From UMGS621 sp964468815 (GTDB lineage Bacteria; Bacillota; Clostridia; Christensenellales; Borkfalkiaceae), in the NCBI GenBank assembly GCA_964468815.1, contig CAYXWN010000022.1, positions 1-30,972 of the forward strand: 30,972 nucleotides of DNA, given 5' to 3'. The translations under genes and the position numbers were made by a program. The notes beneath the pieces were generated by a model that saw only the letters and a program-made list of their open reading frames with translations, was not told the origin of the DNA and made no database searches. Shown piece by piece: positions 23,266-30,972 of the stretch; positions within the stretch are counted from its first letter, which is position 1, and every line of letters starts with the position of its first letter.

Positions 23266-25569
23266 ATGAAGAAATTTCTGACGTCTGTTTTTATCCTGTT
23301 GCTGTCTGCTTGCGTTCCGCTCGCAGCGGCGTTTGCCGCGCCGCAGGAGAACGCCGAGGAAAACACTCAGCCTTTTCTCCCTACGACGTACGAAGAATAT
23401 TGCGAATTAACCCAATTGATGGACGTTTATTACGACGAGGGCATGACCGTCCTTTCCGAAAAAGACAAGATCTTGGTTTCCCGCGGCAACGGTTTTACTG
23501 CGTTTGAAACTATGCAAAAGAACGTAAAAATGGCGCGCCGCCTCGGTAACGACGTGTTGGTGCAGGACGATATGATTCTCTATCGCTATTCCTCCGCGAA
23601 CGGCACGTCCGAACAATTGAACGACACGGACGGCAACGTTATCAACGGCAACAACTTTGCCTTAAACAGCCGCTATTTGGCGATCACAACCAATACGAAC
23701 GTTAAAATTTACGAGATCACGCCGACGGGCTTTGCCCCCTATCTCACGATTCCGACCACGGCGGGAAGGGACAATATTCCCCTCTTTATCACGGAAACGA
23801 GCGATCTTTTTTATCACGTTAAATCTACCGGCATTTTATTTCAATTAAATTTGGACACCAACCGCGAAGAAGTTTATTCTCTGCGCGGTTCGGGCGAAGA
23901 AATGTCCGCCATGCACGTTCGGGACGGCAACGTCTATTACATTATGAACACCACCGTTTCGCGCTTTAACTTAGAATCCAAGACGAACGAGGTCATTCTT
24001 ACCGCCGTTAACGGGAAGAAAATGGGCGCGACGAATACCCCCATCGGCTTGACGTTCCGCGGAGAAAATCTGTTAATCGCGGATACGGGGTTGAACGCGG
24101 TTCAGGAATTTGCTCCCGACGAAAACGGAATTTGGCGTTACACCGGTTTTTCGATCACGGGTGAAAACGCAGGCGAAAACAGAATTTCGGGCGCGACGGA
24201 CGTCGCTTACGCCAACGGAAACGTTTATCTGTTGGACGGCAACGGAGAACTTTTGATCATCGGCAAGGACGGTGCGCAAACAGATTATCGCCGCATCAAT
24301 TTGGGCGCGAAGTTGACCTTCACCCCCGTTAAGTTGGAAACGGACGGCAATTCCGTCTTGTTGGCAGGCGTTACCGAAGCGGCGTTTTATCGCGTTGAAA
24401 CGAACGAACTTCTCGCGGCAAGTTTCACGCAATCTATGATATACGACGTATCTTACGCGAACGGCGTTTACTATCTGTTGGGCGGAGATCGCGTGGTCGC
24501 TTACGACGCGGAAAGTTTTAATCCGACGAATTTCGTCACCGCGCTCACCGTGGGAGAAAAGAGTTTGATCGCCGCGGACGTAGACAACAATCTCTTTTTA
24601 TACAACAGCACCGATCACGTCGTAACGCATTACGACGCACAAGGATTCCTTACCGCGGCGGCATATAATCTTCCCGAAGAAGCCTTCTCCATCGGAGCAG
24701 ATTTGAACGGCAATCTCTTTGCGCTTGCGGCAAACAACGTCGTTTATTCTTTCAAAGACGGAAAAACGGAAACAACCGCGCTGAGAACGCGGCTTCCGCA
24801 AGCGAACGCGCGTTCCATGTGCATGGCGTTCGACGCAAAAGAAGTTTGGTTCGTTTATGAAAACGCAGGCTACGCCTTGACTTGTTCGGAATTGGATAAC
24901 GACAGCATTACGACCGTTGCCGCCCCCGTTTTGACGCTGACCGACCGCACGCGTACGGATGGCGAGATCACGATTCTCACGGTAAACGAAGGGGAAAATC
25001 TCTACGAAATGGATTTTCCGACCGAACCGACCTTTTCTTACCTTTCGCATCTTCATTCGGTCGGAACGGTCGAGTACGTAAAAATCGCGGAAACACGGGG
25101 CTTCGAGGTGCTCTTGCACGACGAAAAACTCTATCTTGCTAAGGAAAAGCACGTTTCCGCCGTCAACCGTCAAACGGAAGCGAGCGCACAAACGAAAGCG
25201 TACGTCGTCACGAGCGCTTACCTCTATTATTACCCGATCGTAGAACCGATCTATCAATTGACGGATATGAAAAAAATGGAAGCGCAAACCAAAGTCGCGC
25301 TTTTAGGGGAATTGGAATTGAACGGAAAGACGTTCTGTTACGTTGAATGGACGGACGGAACGGAAACGATCAGCGGCTTTTTATTAAAATCGTTCACGAC
25401 CGAACGGTATTCCGGCATTTACGACGGAGAAACCTTTACGGACGGGACGAAACAACCGGGCGCGGAAAACGCGCTTCGGAACGCACTCGTATTTATTTTG
25501 GTAGGCTTATCCGTCTGCGCAACGTCCGTTTATTTCGTTCTGCGCAGAAAACGGAAAATTCCCGATTAA
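23266..25569 (+). CDS. Secreted beta-propeller protein with SH3-like domain and membrane anchor
   Basis: 767 residues, not recognised as a named protein. Seen: signal peptide MKKFLTSVFILLLSACVPLAAAFA with AFA-AP cleavage, then about 550 residues of propeller-like blades (GENLLIADTGLNAVQEF is NHL-like; YANGNVYLLDGNGELLIIGKDG; YANGVYYLLGGDRVVAYD; DLNGNLFALAANNVVYSF). A domain at about 645–715 (KAYVVTSAYLYYYPIV to FCYVEWTDGTETISGFLLKSF) resembles a bacterial SH3 domain. A transmembrane helix near 737–757 with RRKRK after it completes the anchor, so the bulk is outside the cell. GAGGAAAGG precedes the ATG. It is followed by a membrane protein gene 26 bases on, probably co-transcribed. Confidence 0.8.
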   Translation: MKKFLTSVFILLLSACVPLAAAFAAPQENAEENTQPFLPTTYEEYCELTQLMDVYYDEGMTVLSEKDKILVSRGNGFTAFETMQKNVKMARRLGNDVLVQDDMILYRYSSANGTSEQLNDTDGNVINGNNFALNSRYLAITTNTNVKIYEITPTGFAPYLTIPTTAGRDNIPLFITETSDLFYHVKSTGILFQLNLDTNREEVYSLRGSGEEMSAMHVRDGNVYYIMNTTVSRFNLESKTNEVILTAVNGKKMGATNTPIGLTFRGENLLIADTGLNAVQEFAPDENGIWRYTGFSITGENAGENRISGATDVAYANGNVYLLDGNGELLIIGKDGAQTDYRRINLGAKLTFTPVKLETDGNSVLLAGVTEAAFYRVETNELLAASFTQSMIYDVSYANGVYYLLGGDRVVAYDAESFNPTNFVTALTVGEKSLIAADVDNNLFLYNSTDHVVTHYDAQGFLTAAAYNLPEEAFSIGADLNGNLFALAANNVVYSFKDGKTETTALRTRLPQANARSMCMAFDAKEVWFVYENAGYALTCSELDNDSITTVAAPVLTLTDRTRTDGEITILTVNEGENLYEMDFPTEPTFSYLSHLHSVGTVEYVKIAETRGFEVLLHDEKLYLAKEKHVSAVNRQTEASAQTKAYVVTSAYLYYYPIVEPIYQLTDMKKMEAQTKVALLGELELNGKTFCYVEWTDGTETISGFLLKSFTTERYSGIYDGETFTDGTKQPGAENALRNALVFILVGLSVCATSVYFVLRRKRKIPD

Positions 25570-25595
25570 ACAACGACAAAAAGGAGGACGGCAAC

Positions 25596-26519
25596 ATGGT
25601 ACAAATCGGAAATTTTTATTACTTCTTTTTCATCGGCATTGCGACGGGAGTGATTACCGGTCTTTATTTTCTCTTGCGCAATCGAAGCCGCAAGGTACAG
25701 TATAACACGCTCTGTGTGATTCTGTTCTTAAACTTGGGGCTGCACTTTATCAAGTTGCTGTTTCCGCCCTATCGGTACGAATTTTCGCAGAGTTGGGAAA
25801 AAATCACGTTTATCAACATCTGCGCGGCTTCTACGTTGCTGTTCCCGTTCATCTTTCTCATCAAAAAACATACGGTTTTACACGACTATATGTATTTTAT
25901 CGGGTTCTGCGGCGGCTTCGGCGCATTGATTCTCCCCACCGAGGCGATCGGGAAATCTCCTTTCGTCTTTGACGTAATTCGGTTTTATCTCTGTCATATG
26001 ACGCTCATCAGCGTTCCGCTTCTTGCGGCAATGCTCAACGTCTACCGTCCGCGTCTGGAAAAAGCATATGCGATTCCGCTCTTGTTTTTGGCGCACGAAA
26101 CGATTATTTTCATCAACGAAATCATTCTCGTTTCGTCCGGTTTAATCGAATGCACGACGGCGGAATTTTTCGACCGCGCGTTCCGCAACAGTTCTTTTAT
26201 TTTCGGACCGTTGCCCGAAGCGGACGGCATTGCAGGGATCATCACAATCCTTGTTCCGCGCGTCTTTACGCAAGACTTGTTCGGAATCAACGGCGGCGTC
26301 GGCTTTTATTGGCCGATCGTTTGGTTGGTGATCCCGGCGCTTATCTATCTCCCTCTCGCATACATAATACTCGCAGCACCGTTCTCGCGGAAAAAACGGA
26401 TTCGCAGCGCAATGAAAAAACGGTTGCAAGCGGAAGAACTTTCCCCGTCGCCCGACGTTGCATACGAAGCAGCCATCGAAACAGAGGACGAAACCGAATG
26501 GCTGCCCGAAGCAAAATAG
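25596..26519 (+). CDS. Multipass membrane protein, YwaF/TMEM164-like (tentative)
   Basis: 307 residues with about seven transmembrane helices. The pattern of a helix ending in LHFIKLLFPP, then ITFINICAASTLLFPFIFLIKK, YFIGFCGGFGALILPTE, FYLCHMTLISVPLLAAMLNVYRPR recalls the YwaF/TIGR02206 family, in which a His follows the central helix. The long loop with FGPLPEADG and the acidic cytoplasmic tail (about 265–307) are not typical. AAAGGAGG lies 9 bases before the ATG at 25596. Function unknown; its partner is probably the secreted propeller protein upstream. Confidence 0.65.
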   Translation: MVQIGNFYYFFFIGIATGVITGLYFLLRNRSRKVQYNTLCVILFLNLGLHFIKLLFPPYRYEFSQSWEKITFINICAASTLLFPFIFLIKKHTVLHDYMYFIGFCGGFGALILPTEAIGKSPFVFDVIRFYLCHMTLISVPLLAAMLNVYRPRLEKAYAIPLLFLAHETIIFINEIILVSSGLIECTTAEFFDRAFRNSSFIFGPLPEADGIAGIITILVPRVFTQDLFGINGGVGFYWPIVWLVIPALIYLPLAYIILAAPFSRKKRIRSAMKKRLQAEELSPSPDVAYEAAIETEDETEWLPEAK

Positions 26520-26556
26520 CCTTTTTCAAACGGTAAAATATTTTTCTGAAAACTAA

Positions 26557-26607
26557 AATATGCACGCTCGAACGTGTTTTCACATTCAAGCGTGCATATT
26601 ATTTTTT
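26557..26607. terminator. Bidirectional terminator between convergent operons
   Basis: AATATGCACGCT (26557–26568) pairs with AGCGTGCATATT (26589–26600), 12 bp, with further imperfect pairing inside to a TTTT loop. ATTTTTTA follows on the plus strand, and an A/T-rich stretch follows on the minus strand after the parB-like gene. Confidence 0.85.
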
Positions 26608-26615
26608 ACTCTTTA

Positions 26616-27032
26616 TTACAACAAATAAACGGGAACGCTGCGTTGTTCGACAGAACCGCCGCAAGCGACCTTAAACTTTTCTTCGTGAATACTTTCCGGG
26701 ACTGCCGAAAACTTTTTCAACTCTCGCGCGGCTTCCTTTTCGTTGCCCGATAAAACAATCACTTTGACCGTTTTTACCCCTAATTCACGCAAGGCGGAAA
26801 CGCGTTTCACTCCGTCAATCACCGCGAGTTGCTCCCCCTTGCGCACGACCGCGACGGGAAGAATCGCGCCGTAAATTTTAACGGACTTTACGAGATCCCC
26901 CGCAACCGTAACCGGTTGAAACAAAAGCGTATCGACGGCGACCTCTAAAATCGAATTGTCGCACACCACCTTTTTGACCGCGGGCTTGCTCTGCGCAGAC
27001 GCCCTTTTCAGACTTCCTTTACCGACCGACAT
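26616..27032 (-). CDS. Stand-alone ParB N-terminal-like protein
   Basis: 138 residues. Seen: a basic tail (1–21), then a ParB/sulfiredoxin-type fold with ILEVAVDTLLFQP, KSVKIYGAILPVAVVRKGEQLAVIDGVKRVSALRELGVKTVKVIVL (about 50–95). DGVKRVSAL at 73–81 matches the DGxRRxxAL box of ParB. The helix-turn-helix DNA-binding and dimerisation domains of chromosomal ParB are absent, as is a clear ENxQR box. So it probably does not bind parS. It overlaps parA by 14 bases with AGGAGG inside parA. It could be a cargo adaptor for the ParA next door. Confidence 0.75.
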   Translation of the reverse strand: MSVGKGSLKRASAQSKPAVKKVVCDNSILEVAVDTLLFQPVTVAGDLVKSVKIYGAILPVAVVRKGEQLAVIDGVKRVSALRELGVKTVKVIVLSGNEKEAARELKKFSAVPESIHEEKFKVACGGSVEQRSVPVYLL

Positions 27033-27810
27033 GTTTGATTACCTCCTCTGCTAAATTCCAATATTCTTTCGCGCTTCGACTACTCCGTTTATACTTGCCG
27101 ACCGGCTTGGAGTTGTCTTGCGCCCATTCGATGCTGGAATCCAAATGGATCACGTTTTCAAAAACGTTGACGTCTTTTAATTCCGCTAACGATTCCATGG
27201 TCTGCTTGAAATAATTTTTACGAGAATCAACCTTCGTCACGACGATTCCCGCGAGTTTCAACACGGGATTGAGATTTTTGACCTCTTCCAAAAACTCAAA
27301 CATATTGGCAAGTCCGAACAAGCCCCACGGACTCGCTTCTACGGGAATGATCAATTCGTCCGAAGCGGCGAGAATGTTCATCACCCAACCGCCGAGCGTC
27401 GGCGGCGCGTCGATTAAAATCAAATCGTATTTTCCGCTTTCTTTTATTTTGGCAAGGCAATTTTTCAAAATCAATTCGCGTTGCCATTTGGTAAACAGTT
27501 CGTATTCGATACTGCTCATTAACGTCGAAGAAGGAATCAAATCGAGATTTTCGTAATCCGTACGTTTGATATACGGCGTCAAATCTTTCTGTCCCTTGAT
27601 CGCATAATAAAGATTTTCTTCTCCGCTCGCGAACGAAAGTACCGTTTCTTCATCGAAAAACGCAAGCGAAAGATTCAACTGCATATCTCCGTCGATCACG
27701 AGGACCTTTTTGCCCATCTGCGAAAACGCGTACGCCAAACTGGAACAAGTCGTAGACTTTCCGCTGCCGCCCTTGTTGTTGGCAAAACAAATCGTTCTGG
27801 TATCAGCCAT
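27019..27810 (-). CDS. parA: ParA-family ATPase
   Basis: 263 residues. Seen: deviant Walker A KGGSGKST at 13–20, DGDMQLNLS after the second strand, Walker B region LILIDAPPTLGG, and EASPWGLFGLANMFEFLEEV, all of the ParA/Soj group. Members bind DNA non-specifically as ATP dimers and move plasmids, chromosomes or protein cargo. No N-terminal helix-turn-helix, so it is the small Soj-like or McdA-like type. It overlaps the DeoR gene by 8 bases and the ParB-like gene by 14. The neighbourhood of microcompartment genes suggests cargo positioning rather than chromosome segregation. Confidence 0.9.
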   Translation of the reverse strand: MADTRTICFANNKGGSGKSTTCSSLAYAFSQMGKKVLVIDGDMQLNLSLAFFDEETVLSFASGEENLYYAIKGQKDLTPYIKRTDYENLDLIPSSTLMSSIEYELFTKWQRELILKNCLAKIKESGKYDLILIDAPPTLGGWVMNILAASDELIIPVEASPWGLFGLANMFEFLEEVKNLNPVLKLAGIVVTKVDSRKNYFKQTMESLAELKDVNVFENVIHLDSSIEWAQDNSKPVGKYKRSSRSAKEYWNLAEEVIKHVGR

Positions 27811-28582
27811 TTTGTTCTTCCTCCGGGTAATGGCACTCTATGCCGTGCTTTTCAAATAATTTCAGCCATTCGGTCGAGGGTTTTCGATCGGTGACGATCA
27901 CGTCGATTTCTTCAAAGCCGCATACGCGATCGAACGCGCTGCGATCAAATTTGAGATGATCGACCGCGAAAATCTTTTGATCAGCGGCAGAAAGCATCAT
28001 GCGCTTGGTGGAACTGTGCAGTTCGGAAGAATCGGTAACGCCGCGCCGCTTTTCCAAGCCCTTGCAAGAAACGATTGTCTTAGAAACGTGCAACCGTCCG
28101 AGCATACTGTCCGCATACGGTCCGATCAAAGCCATTGCGCCCTCCGCCATGATTCCGCCCGTCGAAAAAATGCGCCACCCCGCCACGTCGCTGAGTTCGT
28201 ATAAAATTTCCACCGAATTGGTAATCAACGTGATATTTTTCTTGTCTTTGATCTTTTGCGCGATATAAAGAGCGGTCGAAGAAGCGTCCAACATAATGGT
28301 TTCTCCGTCCTTGATATGCGAAGAAATCAACTCCGCTATGCGCTGTTTGCCGACGATATTCGTCTTACGGCGAACCAAAGAGGGTAAATCTTTTTGCGCG
28401 TTTTCATTCAAAACCGCGCCGCCGTAAGCCTTTACGACGTACCCCTCCTTTTCCAACTTTTCCAGATCGCGACGAATAGTTTCCTCCGAAACGCCGAATT
28501 TTGAGGAAAGTTCGGCGACGACCACCTTTTTCTCGTCCTGTAAAATCGTCAGAATCTGATTTTTTCTCTCGATTGCCAGCAT
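27803..28582 (-). CDS. DeoR-family transcriptional regulator
   Basis: 259 residues. Seen: N-terminal DeoR helix-turn-helix (1–57: IERKNQILTILQDEKKVVVAEL, SEETIRRDLEKLEKEGYVVKAYGGA), then a DeoRC sugar-phosphate-sensing domain with DASSTALYIAQ, LITNSVEIL, FSTGG and VTDSSELHSSTKRMML. DeoR regulators often control BMC loci for deoxy-sugar use. AAGGGG lies before the ATG. It starts a three-gene operon with parA and the ParB-like gene, separated from the shell genes by a terminator. Confidence 0.92.
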   Translation of the reverse strand: MLAIERKNQILTILQDEKKVVVAELSSKFGVSEETIRRDLEKLEKEGYVVKAYGGAVLNENAQKDLPSLVRRKTNIVGKQRIAELISSHIKDGETIMLDASSTALYIAQKIKDKKNITLITNSVEILYELSDVAGWRIFSTGGIMAEGAMALIGPYADSMLGRLHVSKTIVSCKGLEKRRGVTDSSELHSSTKRMMLSAADQKIFAVDHLKFDRSAFDRVCGFEEIDVIVTDRKPSTEWLKLFEKHGIECHYPEEEQNG

Positions 28583-28621
28583 TCGTTTTCCCCTTTTCCG
28601 TACCTAAAAATGTTTCCATTC

Positions 28622-28659
28622 AAAAAAATTGCAAACCCGAGTATGCAGATTTGCAATTT
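28622..28659 (-). terminator. Intrinsic terminator after the PduT-type gene
   Basis: AAATTGCAAA (28626–28635) pairs with TTTGCAATTT (28650–28659) over a 14-base loop, followed on the minus strand by TTTT that extends the stem U's. Confidence 0.8.
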
Positions 28660-28668
28660 CTTCTTTCG

Positions 28669-29217
28669 TTACAATATGGTGTCGATCACCTTTTTATCCG
28701 GACGCGCGATTACCGAACTGTCCAAATACATTCCGTTCTTCTGCGTCGCATTGCGAGCGCGCTCGATTGCCGCCTCTACCGCCGCAACTTCACCGGTCAA
28801 CATCAAATACGATTTGCCGCACATACCGCGCGCAAGGCGTATTTCAATCAACTCGACGTTCGCCGTCTTTGCCGCTTCATCTGCCGCAACGATAATTTGC
28901 GCCGCGTCGTACGTTTCCATAATCCCCAAAGACTTAACGTCCTCGACGTTACTCGTTCCGACGATTGCGGGGAAAATCGACTCGTGCGGATTACCCAGCA
29001 CGAACGTGTCGATCAATTGAAGCGGAAGTTGCTTCGCCGCAGCGTCCACAGCCGCTTTAACCGCGCTCAAATCACCGGCGATGATCGCGATGTATTTGCC
29101 CGGACAAACCGTCTGAGCCTCGATGAGATCGACTTCCGAAGTCTTAACCATCAAATCCGCCGCGGTAACGCCCGCCGCCGTCGTCTTATATTCCACCATT
29201 CCGATTGCTTTACTCAT
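28669..29217 (-). CDS. pduT: BMC-T shell protein, PduT type
   Basis: Tandem-BMC shell trimer of 182 residues. Seen: first BMC domain SKAIGMVEYKTTAAGVTAADLMVKTSEVDLIEAQTVCPGKYIAIIAGD and second domain SLGIMETYDAAQIIVAADEAAKTANVELIEIRLARGMCGKSYLMLTGE. Cys38 in TVCPGK is at the position of the pore cysteine that binds a central [4Fe-4S] cluster in PduT of Salmonella and Citrobacter, so this shell protein probably carries electrons. Adjacent to the PduS-type gene, its usual electron partner. AGAGGT precedes the ATG. Confidence 0.93.
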   Translation of the reverse strand: MSKAIGMVEYKTTAAGVTAADLMVKTSEVDLIEAQTVCPGKYIAIIAGDLSAVKAAVDAAAKQLPLQLIDTFVLGNPHESIFPAIVGTSNVEDVKSLGIMETYDAAQIIVAADEAAKTANVELIEIRLARGMCGKSYLMLTGEVAAVEAAIERARNATQKNGMYLDSSVIARPDKKVIDTIL

Positions 29218-29227
29218 GGTCTACCTC

Positions 29228-30550
29228 TTAATTCTGCGTAATTCTGACGTATTTGTCCGTAACCTGCGTAACCATACCGTCGATCGATGCGTGAATCGCA
29301 ACGCTCAACCCGTTTGCCGGTTGCGCGATCATTGTTCCCACGCTGACGCGATCCCCTTGCTTGACAACGGGAACGGCAGGAGCACCGATATGTTGCGAAA
29401 GAAGAATAGTCACCTCTTTGCAAGATTTCAAATCTTCTTCTAACGGAGCAGGTCTGTCGTACTTGGAAAGGTCGATTCGCGCCATCAAGCGTTCGATCGG
29501 CGCTTTTCTTCCCTCTCGTGCCGGAGAAACGGGTGCTGCCTGCACGACGGGAGGTCTGACTCCGCCGGCACGCAATCCGTTTTTCACTTCCTGAATCAAC
29601 GTTCTGGGCGCTAACCCTTGGAAACAAGAATAAAGTTCGCAAAGACCGCAGCCGCAACAGAAGAACGTGTTGACGAAAGCGTCGGTATTCTGAATATCTT
29701 TACAGATCGCGGCACGCATCAACAAATGCGGTTGAATGGGGTGCCCCAACAGATGACGCGGACATAAGTCCGTACACATCGAACACTGACAGCAACTCGC
29801 CGCGGCGCGCTTCAAATTGATTTTGTTGTTGGAACGCTTCCTCTCGATCAAATAATGATCGGGAGGGAGAACCAAGATCGCGTTCGTCGTCTTGGTTACC
29901 GTTTGATCGGGAGGAAGAATCCTGCCCATCATCGGACCGCCGACCAAATAAACGGGATCTTTGATGGAAGAACCGCCGGCAAGAGCGACAACCTCTTTCA
30001 ACGGCATTCCGATCGGGACGCGTACCGTAACGGGACGATTAACCTCAGCCACCACCGAAACCAACTTTTCGGTAACAGGCTTGCCTTTCATTGCTTGCGC
30101 GAGATTGTAAATCGTTTCTACGTTAAATACCGCGATTCCGCTCTCGATCGGCAAGCCGCCGGGACGGACGACCTTTTTCGTTACTTCGTATATGAGGACG
30201 ACTTCGTCCCCTGCCGGATAAACTTCCTCTAACTCCGCGATGCGAATGTTGGGGAAATCTCCGATAATTTGCTTGATTGCATTGACCGTGGTTACGTAAG
30301 CCTCTTTGATTCCGATCACCGCTTCTTTTGCGCCAACCGTTTCGCGAATCACTTCAAACGCTTCCAAAATCTCACGCGTGTCCTTTTCCAAAAGCTGTCT
30401 GTGCAATTTCAAAAGGGGTTCGCACTCACAGCAATTCATAATGATCGTTTCCGCACGCTCGTCGATCTTTGCATACGTCGGGAAACCGGCACCGCCGGCA
30501 CCGACAATTCCGTTCTCCTTTAAGAGAGAAACCAACGTCGATTTATCCAT
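29228..30550 (-). CDS. pduS: PduS-type RnfC-like flavo-FeS electron-transfer protein
   Basis: 440 residues. Seen: N-terminal glycine loop GIVGAGGAGFPTYAK (15–28) of the NADH/FMN-binding Complex1_51K-like domain; SLBB-like stretch around 165–185; two FeS motifs, CCQCSMCTDLCPRH and CCGCGLCELYSC (about 255–310); C-terminal barrel-sandwich-like domain. In Salmonella PduS reduces cobalamin for the diol dehydratase and works with PduT. It probably supplies electrons to an enzyme inside the compartment. Length agrees with PduS. It lies 6 bases after the vertex protein gene. Confidence 0.92.
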   Translation of the reverse strand: MDKSTLVSLLKENGIVGAGGAGFPTYAKIDERAETIIMNCCECEPLLKLHRQLLEKDTREILEAFEVIRETVGAKEAVIGIKEAYVTTVNAIKQIIGDFPNIRIAELEEVYPAGDEVVLIYEVTKKVVRPGGLPIESGIAVFNVETIYNLAQAMKGKPVTEKLVSVVAEVNRPVTVRVPIGMPLKEVVALAGGSSIKDPVYLVGGPMMGRILPPDQTVTKTTNAILVLPPDHYLIERKRSNNKINLKRAAASCCQCSMCTDLCPRHLLGHPIQPHLLMRAAICKDIQNTDAFVNTFFCCGCGLCELYSCFQGLAPRTLIQEVKNGLRAGGVRPPVVQAAPVSPAREGRKAPIERLMARIDLSKYDRPAPLEEDLKSCKEVTILLSQHIGAPAVPVVKQGDRVSVGTMIAQPANGLSVAIHASIDGMVTQVTDKYVRITQN

Positions 30551-30556
30551 AGTTCG

Positions 30557-30820
30557 TTACTCCATATCCTGCCCTTCGTCGATAATACCGACAATCGCCG
30601 CGTCTACGGGAGAAGTTTCCATACCGCACCCGATTCGCGCCGCGCTGCCTTGCGCAACCAAAACGTATTCGCCGATTCCTGCGCCGATTTTATCAATTGC
30701 CACAATGCGATTTTCCACCTTGAGGCTGGGAATCGGCTCGACGATCATAAACTTGCTTCCGATTAAGTTGTCATTCTTGCGTGTGGAAACAACGCTTCCA
30801 ACCACTTTTCCGATAATCAT
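30557..30820 (-). CDS. pduN: EutN/CcmL-family BMC vertex protein (PduN type)
   Basis: 87 residues. Seen: MIIGKVVGSVVSTRKNDNLIGSKFMIVEPI, the family opening (IGxVVGxVVATRKxxxLxGxKxLIV), and AIDKIGAGIGEYVLVAQGSAAR. Pentamers of this fold cap the corners of the shell. GAGAGGAA precedes the ATG. It is the first BMC gene visible; more shell or enzyme genes may lie beyond the right edge. Confidence 0.92.
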   Translation of the reverse strand: MIIGKVVGSVVSTRKNDNLIGSKFMIVEPIPSLKVENRIVAIDKIGAGIGEYVLVAQGSAARIGCGMETSPVDAAIVGIIDEGQDME

Positions 30821-30896
30821 TTTGTTCCTCTCGGCTTCTTTAAAATTTATTCTTTTTTGAAGACCTTGATTATTTACCTGAACAATAAGCGTTGAG

Positions 30897-30925
30897 AGCC
30901 CGTCGTTAACCGATGGGCTTTTTTT
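30897..30925 (+). terminator. Plus-oriented terminator hairpin upstream of the BMC genes
   Basis: AGCCCGTCG (30897–30905) pairs with CGATGGGCT (30911–30919) with one G-U, followed by T7 on the plus strand. No plus-strand gene ends here, and the minus strand lacks a T-run. The rest of 30821–30972 is A/T rich without a gene. Confidence 0.7.
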
Positions 30926-30972
30926 AAAAAAAAAGAAAGAAAAAACTTTTCAATGGGAAAAATCATTTTTGT

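Noticed and set aside
26616..27810. Chromosomal parAB (soj/spo0J) locus
   Set aside because: The ParB-like protein lacks the DNA-binding and dimerisation domains, no parS-like site was noticed, and the usual rsmG/mnm neighbours are absent.
1..30972. CRISPR arrays, tRNA and rRNA genes, insertion sequences
   Set aside because: Gene-free stretches were read on both strands; no regular spaced repeats, cloverleaf-like genes or transposase frames were found.

Overview
The window looks like a chromosomal segment of a Bacillota (Clostridia-type) bacterium. Evidence: the gene order ispG–polC-type gene–rimP–nusA–rnpM(ylxR)–ylxQ–infB–rbfA–nrnA–truB–ribF is the classic Firmicute order; Shine-Dalgarno sites are strong (AGGAGG-like); promoters are close to the sigma-A consensus; EF-P sits next to an M24 peptidase. 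The lineage call is inference from gene order and style, not from a phylogeny.

Layout. (1) 1–4531, minus strand: purA (runs off the left edge), a CPBP membrane protease, an SDR oxidoreductase, efp and an M24 aminopeptidase. (2) 4667–13567, minus: a tightly packed information-processing operon, rimP–nusA–rnpM–ylxQ–infB–rbfA–nrnA–truB–ribF–endonuclease IV-like gene. It has a consensus promoter and a terminator-like hairpin in its leader. (3) 13680–16261, minus: ispG overlapping a shortened PolC-type gene that keeps the N-terminal, OB and DnaQ exonuclease parts but has no PHP and no polymerase domain. (4) 16450–17640, plus: a long structured RNA with its own promoter and terminator, followed by an AT-rich lipoprotein gene. 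(5) 17773–22792: a remnant of a P22-like (podovirus-type) head/neck module on the minus strand (coiled-coil protein, beta-propeller hub-like protein, neck protein, C-terminal scrap of another head gene, nuclease-less terminase large subunit, small regulator-like protein). A plus-strand secreted membrane protein gene is inserted in it. (6) 22793–26519, plus: a regulatory intergenic region with two divergent promoters sharing a 16-bp box, then a large secreted beta-propeller protein with a C-terminal membrane anchor and a multipass membrane protein. (7) 26616–30820, minus: a bacterial microcompartment (BMC) locus end, namely EutN/PduN-type vertex protein, PduS-type electron-transfer protein and PduT-type FeS shell trimer, then a terminator, then an overlapping DeoR regulator–ParA–ParB-like trio.

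How the genes work together. Region 2 couples transcription (NusA), ribosome maturation (RimP, RbfA), initiation (IF-2), RNA turnover (NrnA), tRNA modification (TruB) and flavin synthesis (RibF). Region 7 suggests a catabolic BMC with an internal redox conduit (PduS to PduT) whose positioning or inheritance may depend on the adjacent ParA/ParB-like pair. The most interesting leads are the BMC-linked ParA/ParB-N pair, the polymerase-less PolC at the polC locus, the structured RNA with two mutually exclusive helices before the lipoprotein gene, and two genes that appear to be transcribed without a leader.
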